Shown here piece by piece: positions 23,759 to 36,019 of a DNA stretch of 64,000 nucleotides (the first letter of the stretch is position 1; each line of letters begins with the position of its first letter). Position numbers and translations under genes: made by a program. The notes below the pieces were generated by a model. That model had not been told where the DNA came from, made no database searches, and saw only the letters and a program-made list of their open reading frames with translations. This stretch comes from Tetrastigma voinierianum (Eukaryota; Streptophyta; Magnoliopsida; Vitales; Vitaceae). The DNA is taken from contig JAEQBH010000650.1 in assembly GCA_016808115.1 (NCBI GenBank), positions 806,001-870,000 on the forward strand. Reading direction: 5' to 3'.

Positions 23759-25547
23759 TGTGATGCCCCCGAGCTCGGGGTTTGGTAATGGCCGATCAAC
23801 TGGAATACTCGTGGATGTCGCGGATGCTTGACACCGCTCATGAAAATCGGCAGTGTCTCATTTGTACGGAGAGCTCACCCGAGGTACCAAGCTTTGTCCC
23901 GACAATTTACAATGACCACCACGAGTCCACATGCGAGTAAAATAATTGCCAGCTTAGCTTTGCATTAATACCCTTGAAATACATCGACTATATATAATAG
24001 TTGAGTTAATAAATTACTTTTACCAAACATATATATCAAAATTTAGGTTTAATACATGTTATACAAGCCCGAATACCAAGCTTATGCTTGGCTTTCTTCT
24101 ATGACCTGCAGTGGCGTTATCTCATATACCTCACAGTGCGCGAAATAGTGATCGTGATAGGGTGAGCAAAGCTCAATAGTGATAACTTCCTACGTGGGTT
24201 ACTTCCCACCTAAGTGCACATGCCATGGAAAACAATCACATCCAAGCAATTACATGAACCTACTCGAATGTCTATATGACCCGATCTAAGTAATAAAGTC
24301 TGTGACTCCTCATATATGCTTAAAGCGAATCACGAGTGAAATATATCAAGTTTTCAAAACAAGCTTTGTTCTCAAAAAAACTTGCTACGAGTTTCGGTAA
24401 ATATTAATTTCTCTCCGTCACGAATTGCTAGATAGCATTTCCCGAGAGTCATGGTCCTCATCAGAGTGATATGTTGGGCAGCTCTCGAGACAATTCTTCA
24501 AAAATCTTCCTTGAAATTCCTTTCACAAACATTTCGTTTTTCTTTCAATTTCATGTCCTTGAAATCACTCTAATATTCTATGGTGCCCGGTGCGTATGGA
24601 ATGCGTGATCTTACGTCCCGACAAACTCATGTTAATATATAAAACATGTATATACTAACATAATTAATCCACATAAATCATGTTATGCAAATTCACAATC
24701 AATAACGAAATTAGCTCATGGGCTAATTTAACAAACCGCAAGCAATTCATTTTGAATCACTCAACATCACATAAAATTCGCACAAAAAATCACGTCACTA
24801 TTCACGTGAGCGGGAAGCCTCGGATTTGGTACTATTACGGCCCTGTGATAGAGGATTTTCTCCGCTCGATTCAAATGTTTGAGATCGAAAACACGGCTGG
24901 TAAGCCTCGGAACATCTGACCATTTTACATGGCTCTTAGCGAAAGAATAGCTACAAGTAGGAAAAGATTCCTACCTCTTGGAGTTGTCAGGAACTCCACA
25001 GGTGGTGTCCACGTGGCCCTCGCGCGTAGAACAGCTTTACTTCTTCTTTCAGTAGAGACCATTGTCCCGTCGGTATGAAATCTGGAAGATGAGCTCCTTC
25101 TCTCTCTAAAATCAGAAAATCCCACACTTCTGCTGCTCACTGCCCTTTTTTGTTTCAAATGAAGAAGAAGACTATTTAAGTTTTGTCTTATTCATTTAAA
25201 CATTTTCATAATTCCCAATGTGTCCATTTTCTTGATTTTTGACACTTGCCTGATCTCGACCATTCATTTCATTATATTAATGCGTGCAGCGTAATGGCAT
25301 GGTACATGTATTAGGTGACTTTTGTCACGTCATGTCTTTCATGACGTTTCGACTCGACATGATGCCTCGAAAATGAAATTTCATTGTCTCGGAATTTGGC
25401 GAAGTCGGCATTAGAAGCTAGATTTGTGAGGGACGATTCCAACGGTGAAGTCCGTTTCGTCATCCGAGATCTAGAAAATTTTCGTATTTTTACCAAAATG
25501 ACAATTTTACCATTTTTCAGAAAATTAGAATTTTCTCGGGTCTTACA
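23759..25547 (-). repeat. 3' LTR of element A0 (Tekay/Del-like)
   Basis: On the minus strand the LTR starts at 25547 with TGTAAGACCCGAGAAAATT, the same start as the A1 and A2 LTRs at 30213 and 42523, and ends with CATCACA at 23759. The purine tract GGAGGGGAGAA lies just outside 25547, so this is the 3' LTR of a minus-strand element. The body shares blocks with the A1 LTR but has diverged. Its 5' half would lie beyond the right window edge, because element B separates them. Confidence 0.8.
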
Positions 25548-25898
25548 TTCTCCCCTCCTTAAAAAGAATTTCATCTCGAAATTCTGGATAATCACAACAA
25601 ATCACATGCATATGCAACGTGCACTATACCATGCATGTAAACTAGTTATTTAAGTATTAAACGACCAAACCACATACCTTCATCCCTAAACAAGAAGGGA
25701 TATGTAGCCCGCATCGTGTCTTCGCGCTCCCACGTTGACTCCTCCACACCACGGTGCCGCCATAGCACCCTCACTATCCTCACGGTCTTGCGTCATGAAA
25801 CCTGATCATTATCCATAATGCTGCTTGGTCCCTCCTTGAAGGTCCCATCGGTGTCAACCTCAAATCTCTCTCCAATCCTTATATGGGCTAGATGCAGG
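25548..25898 (-). pseudogene. Integrase C-terminal end and chromodomain of A0, plus purine tract
   Basis: On the minus strand 25898-25660 encodes the end of a chromovirus polyprotein. A frame at 25780-25690 reads as VLWRHRGVEESTWERE-type chromodomain, which targets integration to chromatin, followed by the TYPFLF end. A final block encodes FRDEI-type text before the purine tract at 25560-25548. The rest of A0 is cut off at 25898/25899 where the LTR of element B begins. Confidence 0.75.
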
Positions 25899-26499
25899 TG
25901 TACGTAGGACCCCTTTCCACCCGATCCGTTTAGGCGGATCCAAGCTGGAATCGGGTGCCCACATTTATCACTCAATCACTCAAAATCATATCTTTGCGGA
26001 AGCGATTTCAAAATTAGGCAAGCCCATAAACATTTACATTTAACAAATACATTTGATGAGGCATTCAAGCCTTTCAGGAATGATTACAAAAATAGATGTT
26101 CAGAGTTCAAATTGTTTTTACATAATATCAATATCCAAAGAAAACATGAAATGAATGCACATGTCGGAGCATACTCCGAAATTTCCTTCTTTATGACTCG
26201 ACGCTCCTCGATCTTGGGTTAGCTTTGATCGCATCTATCTTTCGGTACCTGCGCATTGTAAAACAATACACTAAGCATTTTCATGCTTAGTGGTTCCTCA
26301 AATTCATTCCTCGGTTTCGAGTTTAAATCAAATTATGCAATTTAACAATTCCAAAACTTTCAAATCTTTATGGATGATCAATGCAAATACAATACATATA
26401 CTTGTTTTATGTCTGATCGAGTTATGGTTCGTTGATCATCCCAATACTACTTTCATATTCAATATTTCACAATCACAAAATCATTTAAAATATGCTCAC

Positions 26500-26610
26500 A
26501 AATTCAATTGGTTATGCAATTCAATTAGTTCTGCAATTCAATTGATTCTGCCATTCAATTAGTTGCGAATTCAATTGATTCTGCCCGTTCAATTGATTAC
26601 GCCTTACTTA
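26500..26610. repeat. Short tandem repeat with CAATTG cores
   Basis: About six imperfect copies of a 17-20 base word, TTCAATTGATTCTGCAA, lie head to tail. CAATTG is self-complementary. The equivalent array in the other B LTR is at about 59580-59705 and has drifted to TTCGATT. Confidence 0.7.
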
Positions 26611-27300
26611 ATTTAACTGTAATGTGATATACGAGGATGCTCCGAGTCCGCGAGTCCATTTGGGGCAACGGGCGGTATAAAAAGCGGTTTTATAACCGCG
26701 ATGCGGTCCAGAACAGCGATTGGTTATTAAAAATCGAATTGAAGTGAACCTGCAAATCCCCGGTCACCATTTGAGGCTGGCGATCAGAAGTGACCACATC
26801 AGTACAATCGTTCGATCTTTGTTATTTTGACCCCTATTGGTATACCAAATCTATCATATCTGAACTAAATGGTTAACATTCTATTAAGGCGTTCAAATAT
26901 TTTATAGCAAGTGCAGTACAATATGTACATTTGTATAAATAGTTTACTTTCCAATAGGCATGCAATTTTCATATGCAAACATTTCTGATCAATTCAAAAT
27001 CATTTTAAAACAATTCAATATGCTTTTCTTATGCATTTAGAACAAGCCTTTCAAATATTGAAACGAGAATAGGAAAAATAGAACAATCATGCAAAAACTT
27101 GAAACAAGGAATAGAAGTCGGTAGAACAAACCCAAAAAGCTTTGCACTTTGATTCCAATCCTCGAATCGATCTCGGTTGGCTTTTCCTCTGGAAACCATT
27201 TTATTCAAAACCCATTAAAGAACAATATTATTCATGCGTGCTAGTGGTTTTGGTTAGGATTGATTTTCGGAGTTTAATACGAGTTCCAATTTCAATAAGC

Positions 27301-27308
27301 TATATATA
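27301..27308 (-). promoter_or_regulatory. Candidate TATA box in the B LTR
   Basis: TATATATA lies in a block conserved between both B LTR copies (the other at 62946-62953), about 1.5 kb into the LTR. It is palindromic, so strand is inferred from the element. Confidence 0.3.
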
Positions 27309-27690
27309 GATGGATTCTTGACTCAATGGTCTTTCCATAGAGTCCAAGAACACCCGAAACGGAGTTCAGACGAAAGTTATGACCTTCCGAAGTTAGAGGT
27401 CACGCGAAATCAAACTCAGCAAAGCTGACCTGACTTGGCCGAGGTGTCCTGACCTGTCCAAGCTCATCTGACCTGTTTGAGCTCACCTATTTTCCTCTAC
27501 AGGCATATGAATGGATTCTTGACTCAATGGGCTTTCCATAGAGTGCAGAACACCAACTGGTCGGACGAAGAAGTTATGACCTTCGAAGTTGGAGGGAGTC
27601 TGCGTAGTCAAACCCGACCAGTGACGACTTGGCCAGTGACCTAACTGGCGAGCTGACCTGACCTGGATGAGGGGCACTGGCCGAGGTGCA
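27309..27690. repeat. Duplicated block of about 200 bases in the B LTR
   Basis: ATGGATTCTTGACTCAATGG and the following GAAGTTATGACCTTC... text occur at 27309 and again about 200 bases later at 27510. The same duplication is present at 62954 and 63157, so it predates insertion of B. Confidence 0.8.
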
Positions 27691-27905
27691 CTAGCCGAGG
27701 TGGTCACTGGTCAAGGTGCATTGGCTGAGGTGCCTTAGCCCGAGGAGGTGCAGGCGGAGGTGCTTGGACGAGGTCTGTAGCCGGAGGGATCTGTTTGAGG
27801 TGGCAGGCGAAGTGCTGCTTGGCGAGGAGTGCTTGGCCAAGGTGTGCTGGCCGAAGTGCAGCCAAGGTGCTTGGACGGGTGCAATGGCTGAGGTGCAGCG
27901 GACCC
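27640..27905. repeat. GC-rich minisatellite in the B LTR
   Basis: Variants of TGGCCGAGGTGCAT (13-17 bases) repeat many times with small changes. A shorter version lies at 63318-63420 in the other LTR copy, so copy number differs between the two LTRs. Confidence 0.78.
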
Positions 27906-28841
27906 GGAGTGCCTTGTGGTATGTGGCGAGCCGCCTTGTCCGGGAATAAAGGACCATAACCCAGGCTCTGAGAGGTCGGGTGGGAAATTCAAAATCATAA
28001 CATCAAGTTCATTGATGCGGCTAAAATTTAGCAAAAGGCCTCACTTCCAAATTCCGTTTATTTCTTACCCAAAAATCAGTTCTAAGTTCATTGTCACGTA
28101 GGATCAAAAAATAGGGGGAAATTTTCTTGGTTAGTGCAACCGGACCTTTCCCCAAAGCTTACATCTATAAGACCTTAGAGCTCTTCTCAACTAAACCCTA
28201 ACAGAAATGAGTTTGGGATTTTCCAAACCCAAACTATACACAAGATAGAGGGTTCCAAACCATATATCTATTCTTTCTATACCCAAAACTAGACAAACCC
28301 ATACTATTGTACAAAAATCGATACTTTTCCATACGGAACTTAACAAGTTCCATACACACATAGTTTACATACCTGCGATCTTCTTTTCCTTTCCTTATTT
28401 CTTCTCTTCTCTTCTTCTTTTTCCCTTCTCTTCTATCTTCTTTTCCCCTTTTCCTTTTCTTATGGATCACGCTTAATCGTATTTTAAAAAGGAGGAAACT
28501 TCCTCGCTCTTTCCTACATGCCATTTCTCATGATTTTTCTTTATTTCTTTTGTATTTAGGTCCCTCCATTTCTCTATTATTCTTCATTTAAGTCTCCTAT
28601 TATTTTCCCTTGCTCATTTATTTCTCTAATTTCACTTAGACATATAAACACTTCTGATTTGACCATAGGTCCCACGAATTTACAATTTCCATATTCTCTT
28701 TTCATGGAGTTTTATTTCTGGATTCAATAATCCCATTTAATCAATATTCATCTAATGAATTCCCGAAGAAAAATACGAGTTGGCTCAATGTTGAATATAT
28801 AATAATTTTATTATAAAAATTCTAGGGTATTTTGGGGTGTT

Positions 28842-30212
28842 CTGATTACCTCGAGACATGGAGATGTAGGAAATACTGCATGGACACGACATGCTAGGCG
28901 GTAAAGCCAATGGAGTGCGCTCACTTGTGCCTACCCTCTCAGTATCTCGAGAGGGCTCGATAGACCTCGGCGATGGCCTGGCTGCGCTTGCCGAACTGAC
29001 CACTCCTCTCTTAGGCATCTGTAGAAGGCACAGTGATCGCCCACCTCGAGCTCTAAGAGATTAGGCGTCGTACATGAGCATGGCTCTTCTTAGGCTCGAG
29101 GCGGGTGAGAGGCGCTATCGTATCAAGCTCACCTTCTCGGAGGTGTCTCTAATCGGTCGGGACCCAGTGATGGGCTCTCTCACCTCGGTCCAACATCGAT
29201 AATTTGCATGGCCTCCCATACAATGCCTCGAGATGGTGCCATACGTATACTGCGATAAGCTGTGTGAGGTGAATTCCACTAAGGGCAAATGCTCTTCCCA
29301 GCTACCCTTATGATCTAAGACGCATGCTCGCAGCATGTCCTCTAACCCTTGTATGGTCCTCTCTAACTGACCATCTGTCTATGGATGGAAAGTTGTACTC
29401 ATGGTCAGCCGTGTGCCCATAGCATTTGGGAAACTCTTCCAAGTGCGGCCAGAAGCCAAACCTGGTCTCTATCGACACTATGGATACGGTACTCCATGTG
29501 GCGGGATATCTCTCGAATATACGGCCGGTAGAATCTCTTTCTCAATGTGAAGGTCATCCGCACGGCTAGAAAATGTGCCGACTTAAGTGGCCAGGTCCAT
29601 ATCGCCCATCTGGGTATGTCCACTGCGATTGTCCATGGAAAGTAGGTCAAAAAATCCATCGTGATGTGCTCCCACTTCCACTCGACCACCTCCGATGGGT
29701 GGTAGCCCTGTGAGCCGGGTGCTAAACAACACCCTGGCGGCACGTGAGACATGTCCAGACAAAGTCCCTACATGTCTCCATCTCGCTCGATAGTGCGACG
29801 AAGATCCTGGTACATCTTCATCTTGGATTTCGGATGCATGTGGTAAATCGGGAGGCTTGGGTGAAACTCCTGAGAATCTCCTCTCTCGGAAATCGATCAG
29901 CCCCGGGAACCATACGTCCCTTTATACCAAGAACTACCATATGTGTGGGCCGGTCGACCTAAATCACATTCTTGGTATGCCAGTCCACGATGGACCGCCC
30001 TCTCTGCGTCCTGCCCTTAGGACTCAATCACTCTGTTTCGATAGTAATGGTGTAGCCACTAAACTCCCAAGCGTACCCAGGCACGCTCACGTGCGTAGCC
30101 TAGCTGTCCATAGTCTCGAGCATCCGCCATTCCCATGAAGCTATACTAGCCAATGCTCCCCGTGACTTCTGACTGAGTGCATCAGCCACCACATTTGCCT
30201 TACCAGGATGGT
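28842..30212 (-). pseudogene. Integrase region of element B
   Basis: Minus-strand pieces follow a gypsy integrase. The start at 30212-30180 encodes GKANVVADALS, the zinc-finger approach. The DDE core at about 29720-29400 contains WKWEHITMDFL, whose aspartate is the first catalytic residue, then KSAHFLAVRMTF and a decayed DRD. Then MLRACVLDHKGSWEEHLPLVEF appears in one frame at 29336-29271. The C-terminal domain ends at about 28940-28860 with LALPPSMS. The reading then runs straight into the LTR, so the chromodomain is deleted. At its N-terminal side it is cut by element A1; the missing upstream part is at 58138 and beyond. Frame breaks are frequent, so it is non-functional. Confidence 0.82.
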
Positions 30213-31731
30213 TGTAAGACCCGAGAAAATTACAATTTTCTCAACAAGGGCAAAATCGTCATTTTGGTAAAAATTCAAAATTTATTCTCTAGATCTCGGA
30301 TGACGAAACGGATTTCACCGTTGAAATCGTCTCGTAAAATCTTGATACCATGTCGAATTTCGTCGAATTCCGAGACAGACGGAATTTACACGTTTTTCGA
30401 GGCATCGCGTATCGAGTGTCGTAAAACAACTTTTGATGTGACAAAAGTCACATATAACATGTACTCATGTGCCATCATTTGTATGAGTAGAGAAATGATG
30501 AAAACGGATGGTCGAGATAGTGCCAAGTGTCAAAACTGGGGAAAGAAGGGACATAGATGTCATTTGGAAATTCTAAATGAGGAAAAAGAGAAAACTTTGA
30601 ATAGTGTTGTCTTCTCAAATTGTAAAAGGAGCCAAAAACGTGAGGAGAACCAGAAATTGGTCTAGTAGCTGGAGATTTCATTTTTTAAAGTGAGAAGGTG
30701 TACCTTCTCTTTAAGTTTCCGGGCGATCGGCCAGGTGAGAATTCTTTGGAGCAAGAGGGAAGGTTGCTCACGGCGAAGGCCTCGGTGGGGCTCCAGGTTT
30801 TGGGGAGTTTAGACAAACTCCGAGTGAGCTAGAGGTTTTCATCCTACTTGAGTTTACACTTTGTTTAAGTGTATTTATGATGTGAGTTGATTGAGTAGAG
30901 TAGAGTGGCCGTTTGATCGATCCCAGCTTGGGCAGAATTGTTAGAGAAAATTTTGGAAACCCATTTATTGTCGTCCCCTTATTTGTGCAGATTTCGGTTG
31001 TAAATTGTATAAATTGTGAAACAATTTGTGTTGTGATGTGTATGAGGTCGGAAATGGCTATACAATTCGGTTTCACAAGGTGAAACCGATATTGGGTATT
31101 TGGAAGTGAACAGTGACTCGAGGGTTTCACTGTTCACGTGAAAAGTGACACGAAAATAAATTTTTGTGTGAAAATGTGTTTGGTCGAGTAATTCAAGTTG
31201 AATTGCTCGTGTTTGATAATTAGCCCAAGTTAGATAATTTTTGGTGTAATGGATTGTGAAATTACATAACATGTTTGTGTGATTAAATTACGTAAATGTA
31301 TATCATGTTATATATATTTTCATGTGTTATATGAATTGTACTAGAATTGGCATCATGCATTCCATTTTAGAAGAAAGCCGGGTTGTGGCTTTGGTTTTGT
31401 TATGTACACATGTATTAGAACTTTATAAGTTTGATATGTGATGTATAAGGATAATTTTATTACCTCTTGAAACTATTGTATATAGTTGGGATTTATTTGG
31501 ATGAGTATTGGTTGTGTGGGCCAAGTGGTACATTTTGCTCATATATGTCATATTGAGCTGCTTAGGAGACCCCGGGTTTTGTTCTTGGGTAAGGCTCCTA
31601 GGTACAAGGGAGACTCTGCCGATTTTCATAAATTGTGTCGGTTTGCAGATGTTCACGAGTATTCACGGGTTGACGGGTGTGCGAGTTGGTGCGGAGAGCG
31701 GTTGGGCTCTTGCCCAAATTGTGTTGTGACA
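30213..31731 (+). repeat. 5' LTR of A1 with internal deletion
   Basis: Starts TGTAAGACCCGAG and ends TTGTGACA. Relative to its 3' partner it lacks about 503 bases (57306-57808 of the 3' LTR). The junction at 31362-31367 falls in a CCATTT word that occurs at both ends of the missing segment. Otherwise the two LTRs are closely alike. Confidence 0.82.
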
Positions 31732-31739
31732 TAGCTTTG

Positions 31740-32110
31740 TGGGTTCAAAGTGTATTGCAAGAGCATGCAGTGGCTGGAAAAGTTGTGTTGCAATAGGAAA
31801 ATTGTATTGCAACTAGGTATATTGTAAATTGGCTAGGTTTGTATTGCAATGGGCTGGCATTGTATTGCAATATAGGAGCCTTGGCAAGGGTATTGGGTCA
31901 CAATACACGGATTGTATTGTGACCAAGAGGGGTTGAAGAAGAGGGTATTATATTGCAATAGAATGGATTGTATTGTGGCTAGGAAAGGAATATGGGCTGC
32001 TGGGGAAACTGTATTGCAATACAGTTTCGTGTATTGTGAATAGGAGGCTGCAAGGCTGGTGGCTGGAAGTGTATTGCAATAGGAAAAATTGTATTGCAAC
32101 TTAGGTGAAC
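31740..32110. repeat. Palindromic TGTATTGCAATACA array in the A1 leader
   Basis: About ten copies of TTGTATTGCAATA or its variant TTGTATTGTGA lie within 370 bases just downstream of the 5' LTR. GTATTGCAATAC is a perfect palindrome. At 32005-32028 it extends to a perfect 24-base palindrome centred on TTGCAA. At 31896-31924 GGTCACAATAC and GTATTGTGACC form a hairpin with 11-base arms and a 7-base loop. Confidence 0.85.
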
Positions 32111-32731
32111 AGTAAACGATGAACATTAAACTGTGAACAAAGGAACAAAGAAATGGGCCACAATCAACTCGGTGAACAAGAAAATTTCAAAAATCTTAAA
32201 AAACAAATAAAACAGGCAGTGTCCTTAAAATAGTTTGAGGTACTAAAATTTTTTGTTGATATATGTTAATAAACGCCTGCATTGCCTATAAAATGCAAGG
32301 ACATAGTATATAAAATGTTTCTGTGTGAATATGTCTCTAGGTCGTATTTAATAACTTTGGGATACGCCATTAATGTTGCATGTTTTTGATTACTTGATTT
32401 TTGTGTTTCAAATTATGAAGGACATATACATTGCGGTGATGGATATGGGAATTATGATTGCGCGGTTGTTGAGCAAGAAATTATATGCATGGTGTAATGC
32501 ATATAGGAAAATGGTAAATGCTAAGGTTAGGAACTATGACCTTAGGGATTTGGATAATGAAATGAATAGGAAAGCTTAGAATTTTATTGAAATAAATGAA
32601 TTGAGTGGTTGGAAGGCACACTTAGAAATGAACGGTCATTCATGGTTACACAAGTCTATTAGTAATTGGCAATGCGTACTGCTAGTTAGACTTAAAATGA
32701 AAATTAATGAATCTGGTTGACATTCGATGTA
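32111..32731 (+). other. A1 leader between palindromic array and gag
   Basis: Non-coding leader. It shares blocks with A2 38250-38824, for example GAACAAAGAAATGGGCC and a segment with CATGGTGTAATGC and CTAAGGTTAG...ACTATGACCTTAG. A frame at 32373-32579 is open for 68 codons, but the A2 copy of it is frameshifted, so it is probably not coding. Confidence 0.55.
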
Positions 32732-34514
32732 GATGGCTAGTCGAGGACGAGGATGTAGAGGGCCCACTTGGTGGTAATCGGGGTCGTGCACCACCAATAT
32801 TTGATCAGCAGCCTTTGTTGAGGCTGTAGGTATTGGCGGCGCAGCCTATACACGTGCCGGGTATAGCAAATGTGGAGGTCCTAGTAACCTGCAGGTTTAG
32901 TACATCATCCTCCCAACATTCATAGGAGGAGATCCAATGGTGGCGCACCATCGTTCATGCAGACGAGAAAGTGTTGGGAGGCTATGGGAGATTACCTCGA
33001 CACGGCATCAGATCAAAGCAGCCGTTGCCTGCCTAGAGGGTGAGGCCCAAGTGGTGGAAATACAAGACCCTAGAGACCTGAGGCTTATGACATGAGCGAA
33101 GAGTATTAATTGAACCGGTGCTGCATTCATTCATTGCTGCATTAGTTATGATAGAGTTGGGCTTAGAGGTTGAGACCTTAGAGGAGCCTTTAGCGTGAGT
33201 TCTCCCTAGGGATTGGGCGAGAATAGTGGATGATTTGTCGTGGTTGCGAAGTTAGAGATCTCGGACTCTACTCATTACTCGACCCGAGGATCATGTACAT
33301 GTCGAGTTTGATGTAACTCGATGATTGGTTAACGCCTTACAAGATCAAAGTATCGGACAGCGTAGGAGGGCTACTACGCCTACGCTGCGACGGCAGACTC
33401 ACGTGGTATTCTCGTGTGGGACAAGCATGATATTTTGCCTCAAACAGTATACGAGTCCAGGTGTCAAGGACAGTTAGCAAGTTGGCTAGCGAGCCTTACC
33501 CTAGAGGACGAGGAGAGACCATACTTAGATCTACCTCGAGTAGTGTGTGAATATGTGGATGTTTTTCCAGACGAAGCAATTCGGACTCGCTCCACGTAGG
33601 GTAGTAGACTTCTGTGATCGTAAAGGTTACACCATGGATACTTCACCTATCTCTATGACTCCGCATAGGATGGCACCAAATGCTGCAGAACTCGTAGTCC
33701 AAATACCATGTGAGCCACCGTATGTCTATTGTGAGACCAGCACTTCACCATGGGGCGCTCCTGCCTCTATTTTATAAGAAGAAGGACACACCCTTCGACC
33801 GTGCATTGATTACCGACAAATTGAATTGTAGGTTACGGTCAAGAATCGATACCCATTGCTGAGGATTAATGATTTGTTTGATCAGTTGAGAGGAGCCACC
33901 CAAGATAGACTCTTCTCGTGACCGGGTTACCATCACCGAGGGCTAGGAGATAGATATCCCTAAGACAAATCTTAGCGCTATGGGAAATTTGAGCTTTACG
34001 GTGATGCTCCTTTTAGATTTAATGAATGCGCCTGCCAAAGATTCATGGATCTCAGCATAGGGTGTTCCAACCCTATCTAGATCGCTTTATCGAAGCCTCG
34101 TGCGGGATGACATTTTTGATATACTCCCGCCGAGTGGGAGCAGGAGTATCACTTGAGGATCGTTTTACAGTTGTTGAGAGACCATCAATTGTACGCCAAG
34201 TTCAGTAAGTACAAGTTTTGGCTTACTGAGGTGAGATTTTTGGGACACGTGGTGTCAGCATCAGGCGTGTCAGTCGACCCAGAGAAGGTTGAGGTCGTGA
34301 TGAGTTGGGAAAGGCCGAAGTCAGTCTTCGAGATATGCAGTTTCTTGGGATTAGCTGGGTATTACAAGAGATTCATTGAGGATTTCTCCCGGATAGCAGC
34401 ACCTATGACGAGGTTGACCCGAAAGGAGGTCAAGTTTGATTGGGATGACCGATGTGAGGAGGCATTCCAGGAGTTGAAGAGGAGACTTACTTCAGCTCCT
34501 ATCCTGATAGTTCT
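32732..34514 (+). pseudogene. A1 gag, protease and RT (5' part of polyprotein)
   Basis: Gag opens at 32732 with MASRGRG and a decayed HHPPTF..GGDPMVA block typical of Tekay gag. Only about 330 bases of gag are readable, so most of the capsid and the zinc knuckle are lost. Protease and linker text follows at about 33140-33560, with a frame encoding DLPRVVCEYVDVFPDE at 33526-33573. RT fingers and palm follow (PYVYCETSTSPWGAP at 33717-33761). The region of the catalytic aspartate pair (about 34105-34130) is frameshifted. The thumb is the best preserved part: one frame from 34153 reads LRD HQLYAKFSKYKFWLTEVRFLGH and on to TSAPIL. At 34514 the reading is cut by the LTR of A2 and resumes at 44592. 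Confidence 0.82.
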
Positions 34515-35490
34515 TGTAATACCCGAGAAATTCCAAATTTTGGAAAAATGGCAAAATCGTAATTTCGTTACAAAATTGTTATTTCGGCTAACAAAATCCG
34601 TAATTTATTCTCTAGATCTCGGATGACGAAACAGATTTCACCTTCGGAATCGTCTCAAAATATCTAGTTAGCACGTAAAATTTCGTAATATTCGAGACAA
34701 ATGAGTTGGCATCGCTGAGGCATCGCGTTTCGTACAAAAACGATTTTGATGAGAATCTAAAAATCACATATAACAGCAATTATGTGCCATAAGTGGCATG
34801 AGTAGAAAAATGATGAAAATGGATGGCCGAGATAGTGCCGAATGTCAAAACTGGAGAAAGAAGGGAATTAATTAATTAAATGAATTAAAGGACAAATGAA
34901 TAGTGTTGGTCTCCTTCATTAAACCAAAAACGTGAGAGCAAAAAGGAGAATGATCCAGTAGCAGCAGAAAAACGTGAAAATGGAGTTTTAGTGAGAGAGG
35001 GTCTTCCTTCTCTCTAAAAATACGGACGATCCGACCGTCGGCAAATGCGATCGGGGCGAGAATTTGCCTACGCGAGAGTGCTTCGCAGGCACTGATTTGA
35101 GATTTTGACAAACTCCTAGAGGTAGGAGTTTCTCCCTACTTGAATTTTATTCCCATTTTAAGTGTTTTTCAATGTTTCGGTTGACTTGAGGCCTTGAACG
35201 GTCGTTTGATCGGTCCTAAAACTTAGGACCGAATTTTTGGAATTTTTTTTAGAATTTTTTTTTAGGCCGTTTCTATACAGTCCGTGGGTAGGGGATGTTT
35301 GGGTTAATTGTGTGTTGATTTATGTATTAAATGGTGTTTTGGTATGTATAGGGCCGGGAATGGCCGTGAAATGCGGGTTCACTAAGTGAACCGATGATTT
35401 GTGATTTTTCGGGAATAGTAACCGAGGGTTTCACTATTATTCCCGAAACAAGAAATTCTTCAAAAATATATTTTTGTGAAAATATGCTCG

Positions 35491-35944
35491 TCAAGTGATT
35501 TAAATTAAATTGCTCGTGTTTGATCATTAGCCCAAGTGAGCTAATTTTTGATGTTTAAAATGATAATTTACATGACATGATTGTAAATTGATTGTTTTGT
35601 AAATATATGCATGTTTATATATTTACATGTGTGAATTAGACGTATTGAATTGGCATACATGCATTCCATATGCACTGGAACACCCTAGGACTATAGGGTA
35701 TGTAAATTAAATTGATTTAAATCATGTCATGTTTGGTCAAGTGATTTAAATTAAATTGCTCGTGTTTGATCATTAGCCCAAGTGAGCTAATTTTGATGTT
35801 TAAAATGATAATTTACATGACATGATTGTGTAAATTGATTGTTTTGTAAATATATGCATGTTTATATATTTACATGTGAATTAGACTGTATTAGAACTGG
35901 CATACATGCATTCCATATGCACTGGAACACCCTAGGACTATAGG
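35491..35944. repeat. 246-bp tandem duplication in the A2 5' LTR
   Basis: TCAAGTGATTTAAATTAAAT begins at 35491 and again at 35737. Nearly identical text follows through the CACCCTAGGACTATAGG word. The 3' LTR has this block once (about 43490-43700), so the duplication arose after, or during, integration. Confidence 0.88.
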
Positions 35945-36019
35945 AGTGAGTGCATGAGATGAGCATGTGAGAAACGGTTCCTGAGGGTTGTCTAAAATAC
36001 ACTATCATGCATTCATTCA

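Larger units (their letters stand above)
25899..28841 (-). repeat. 3' LTR of element B (about 2.9 kb)
   Basis: On the minus strand it starts near 28841 with AACACCCCAAAATACC (first bases lost) and ends near 25899 with GGGGTCC...ACA. Internally it carries a CAATTG-rich short repeat (26500-26610), a conserved TATATATA word (27301), a duplicated block of about 200 bases and a GC-rich minisatellite (27640-27905). Every one of these recurs in the right-hand copy at 59038-64000. Confidence 0.78.

Noticed and set aside
23980..24920. Host gene in the 24-kb region (79-codon frame at 24680-24919)
   Set aside because: The stretch lies wholly within the A0 LTR, and no motif is present.
30177..30665. 162-codon plus-strand open frame
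   Set aside because: It starts in antisense integrase of B and runs into the A1 LTR; the matching LTR at 46761-47096 keeps only part of it. No protein family is recognised.
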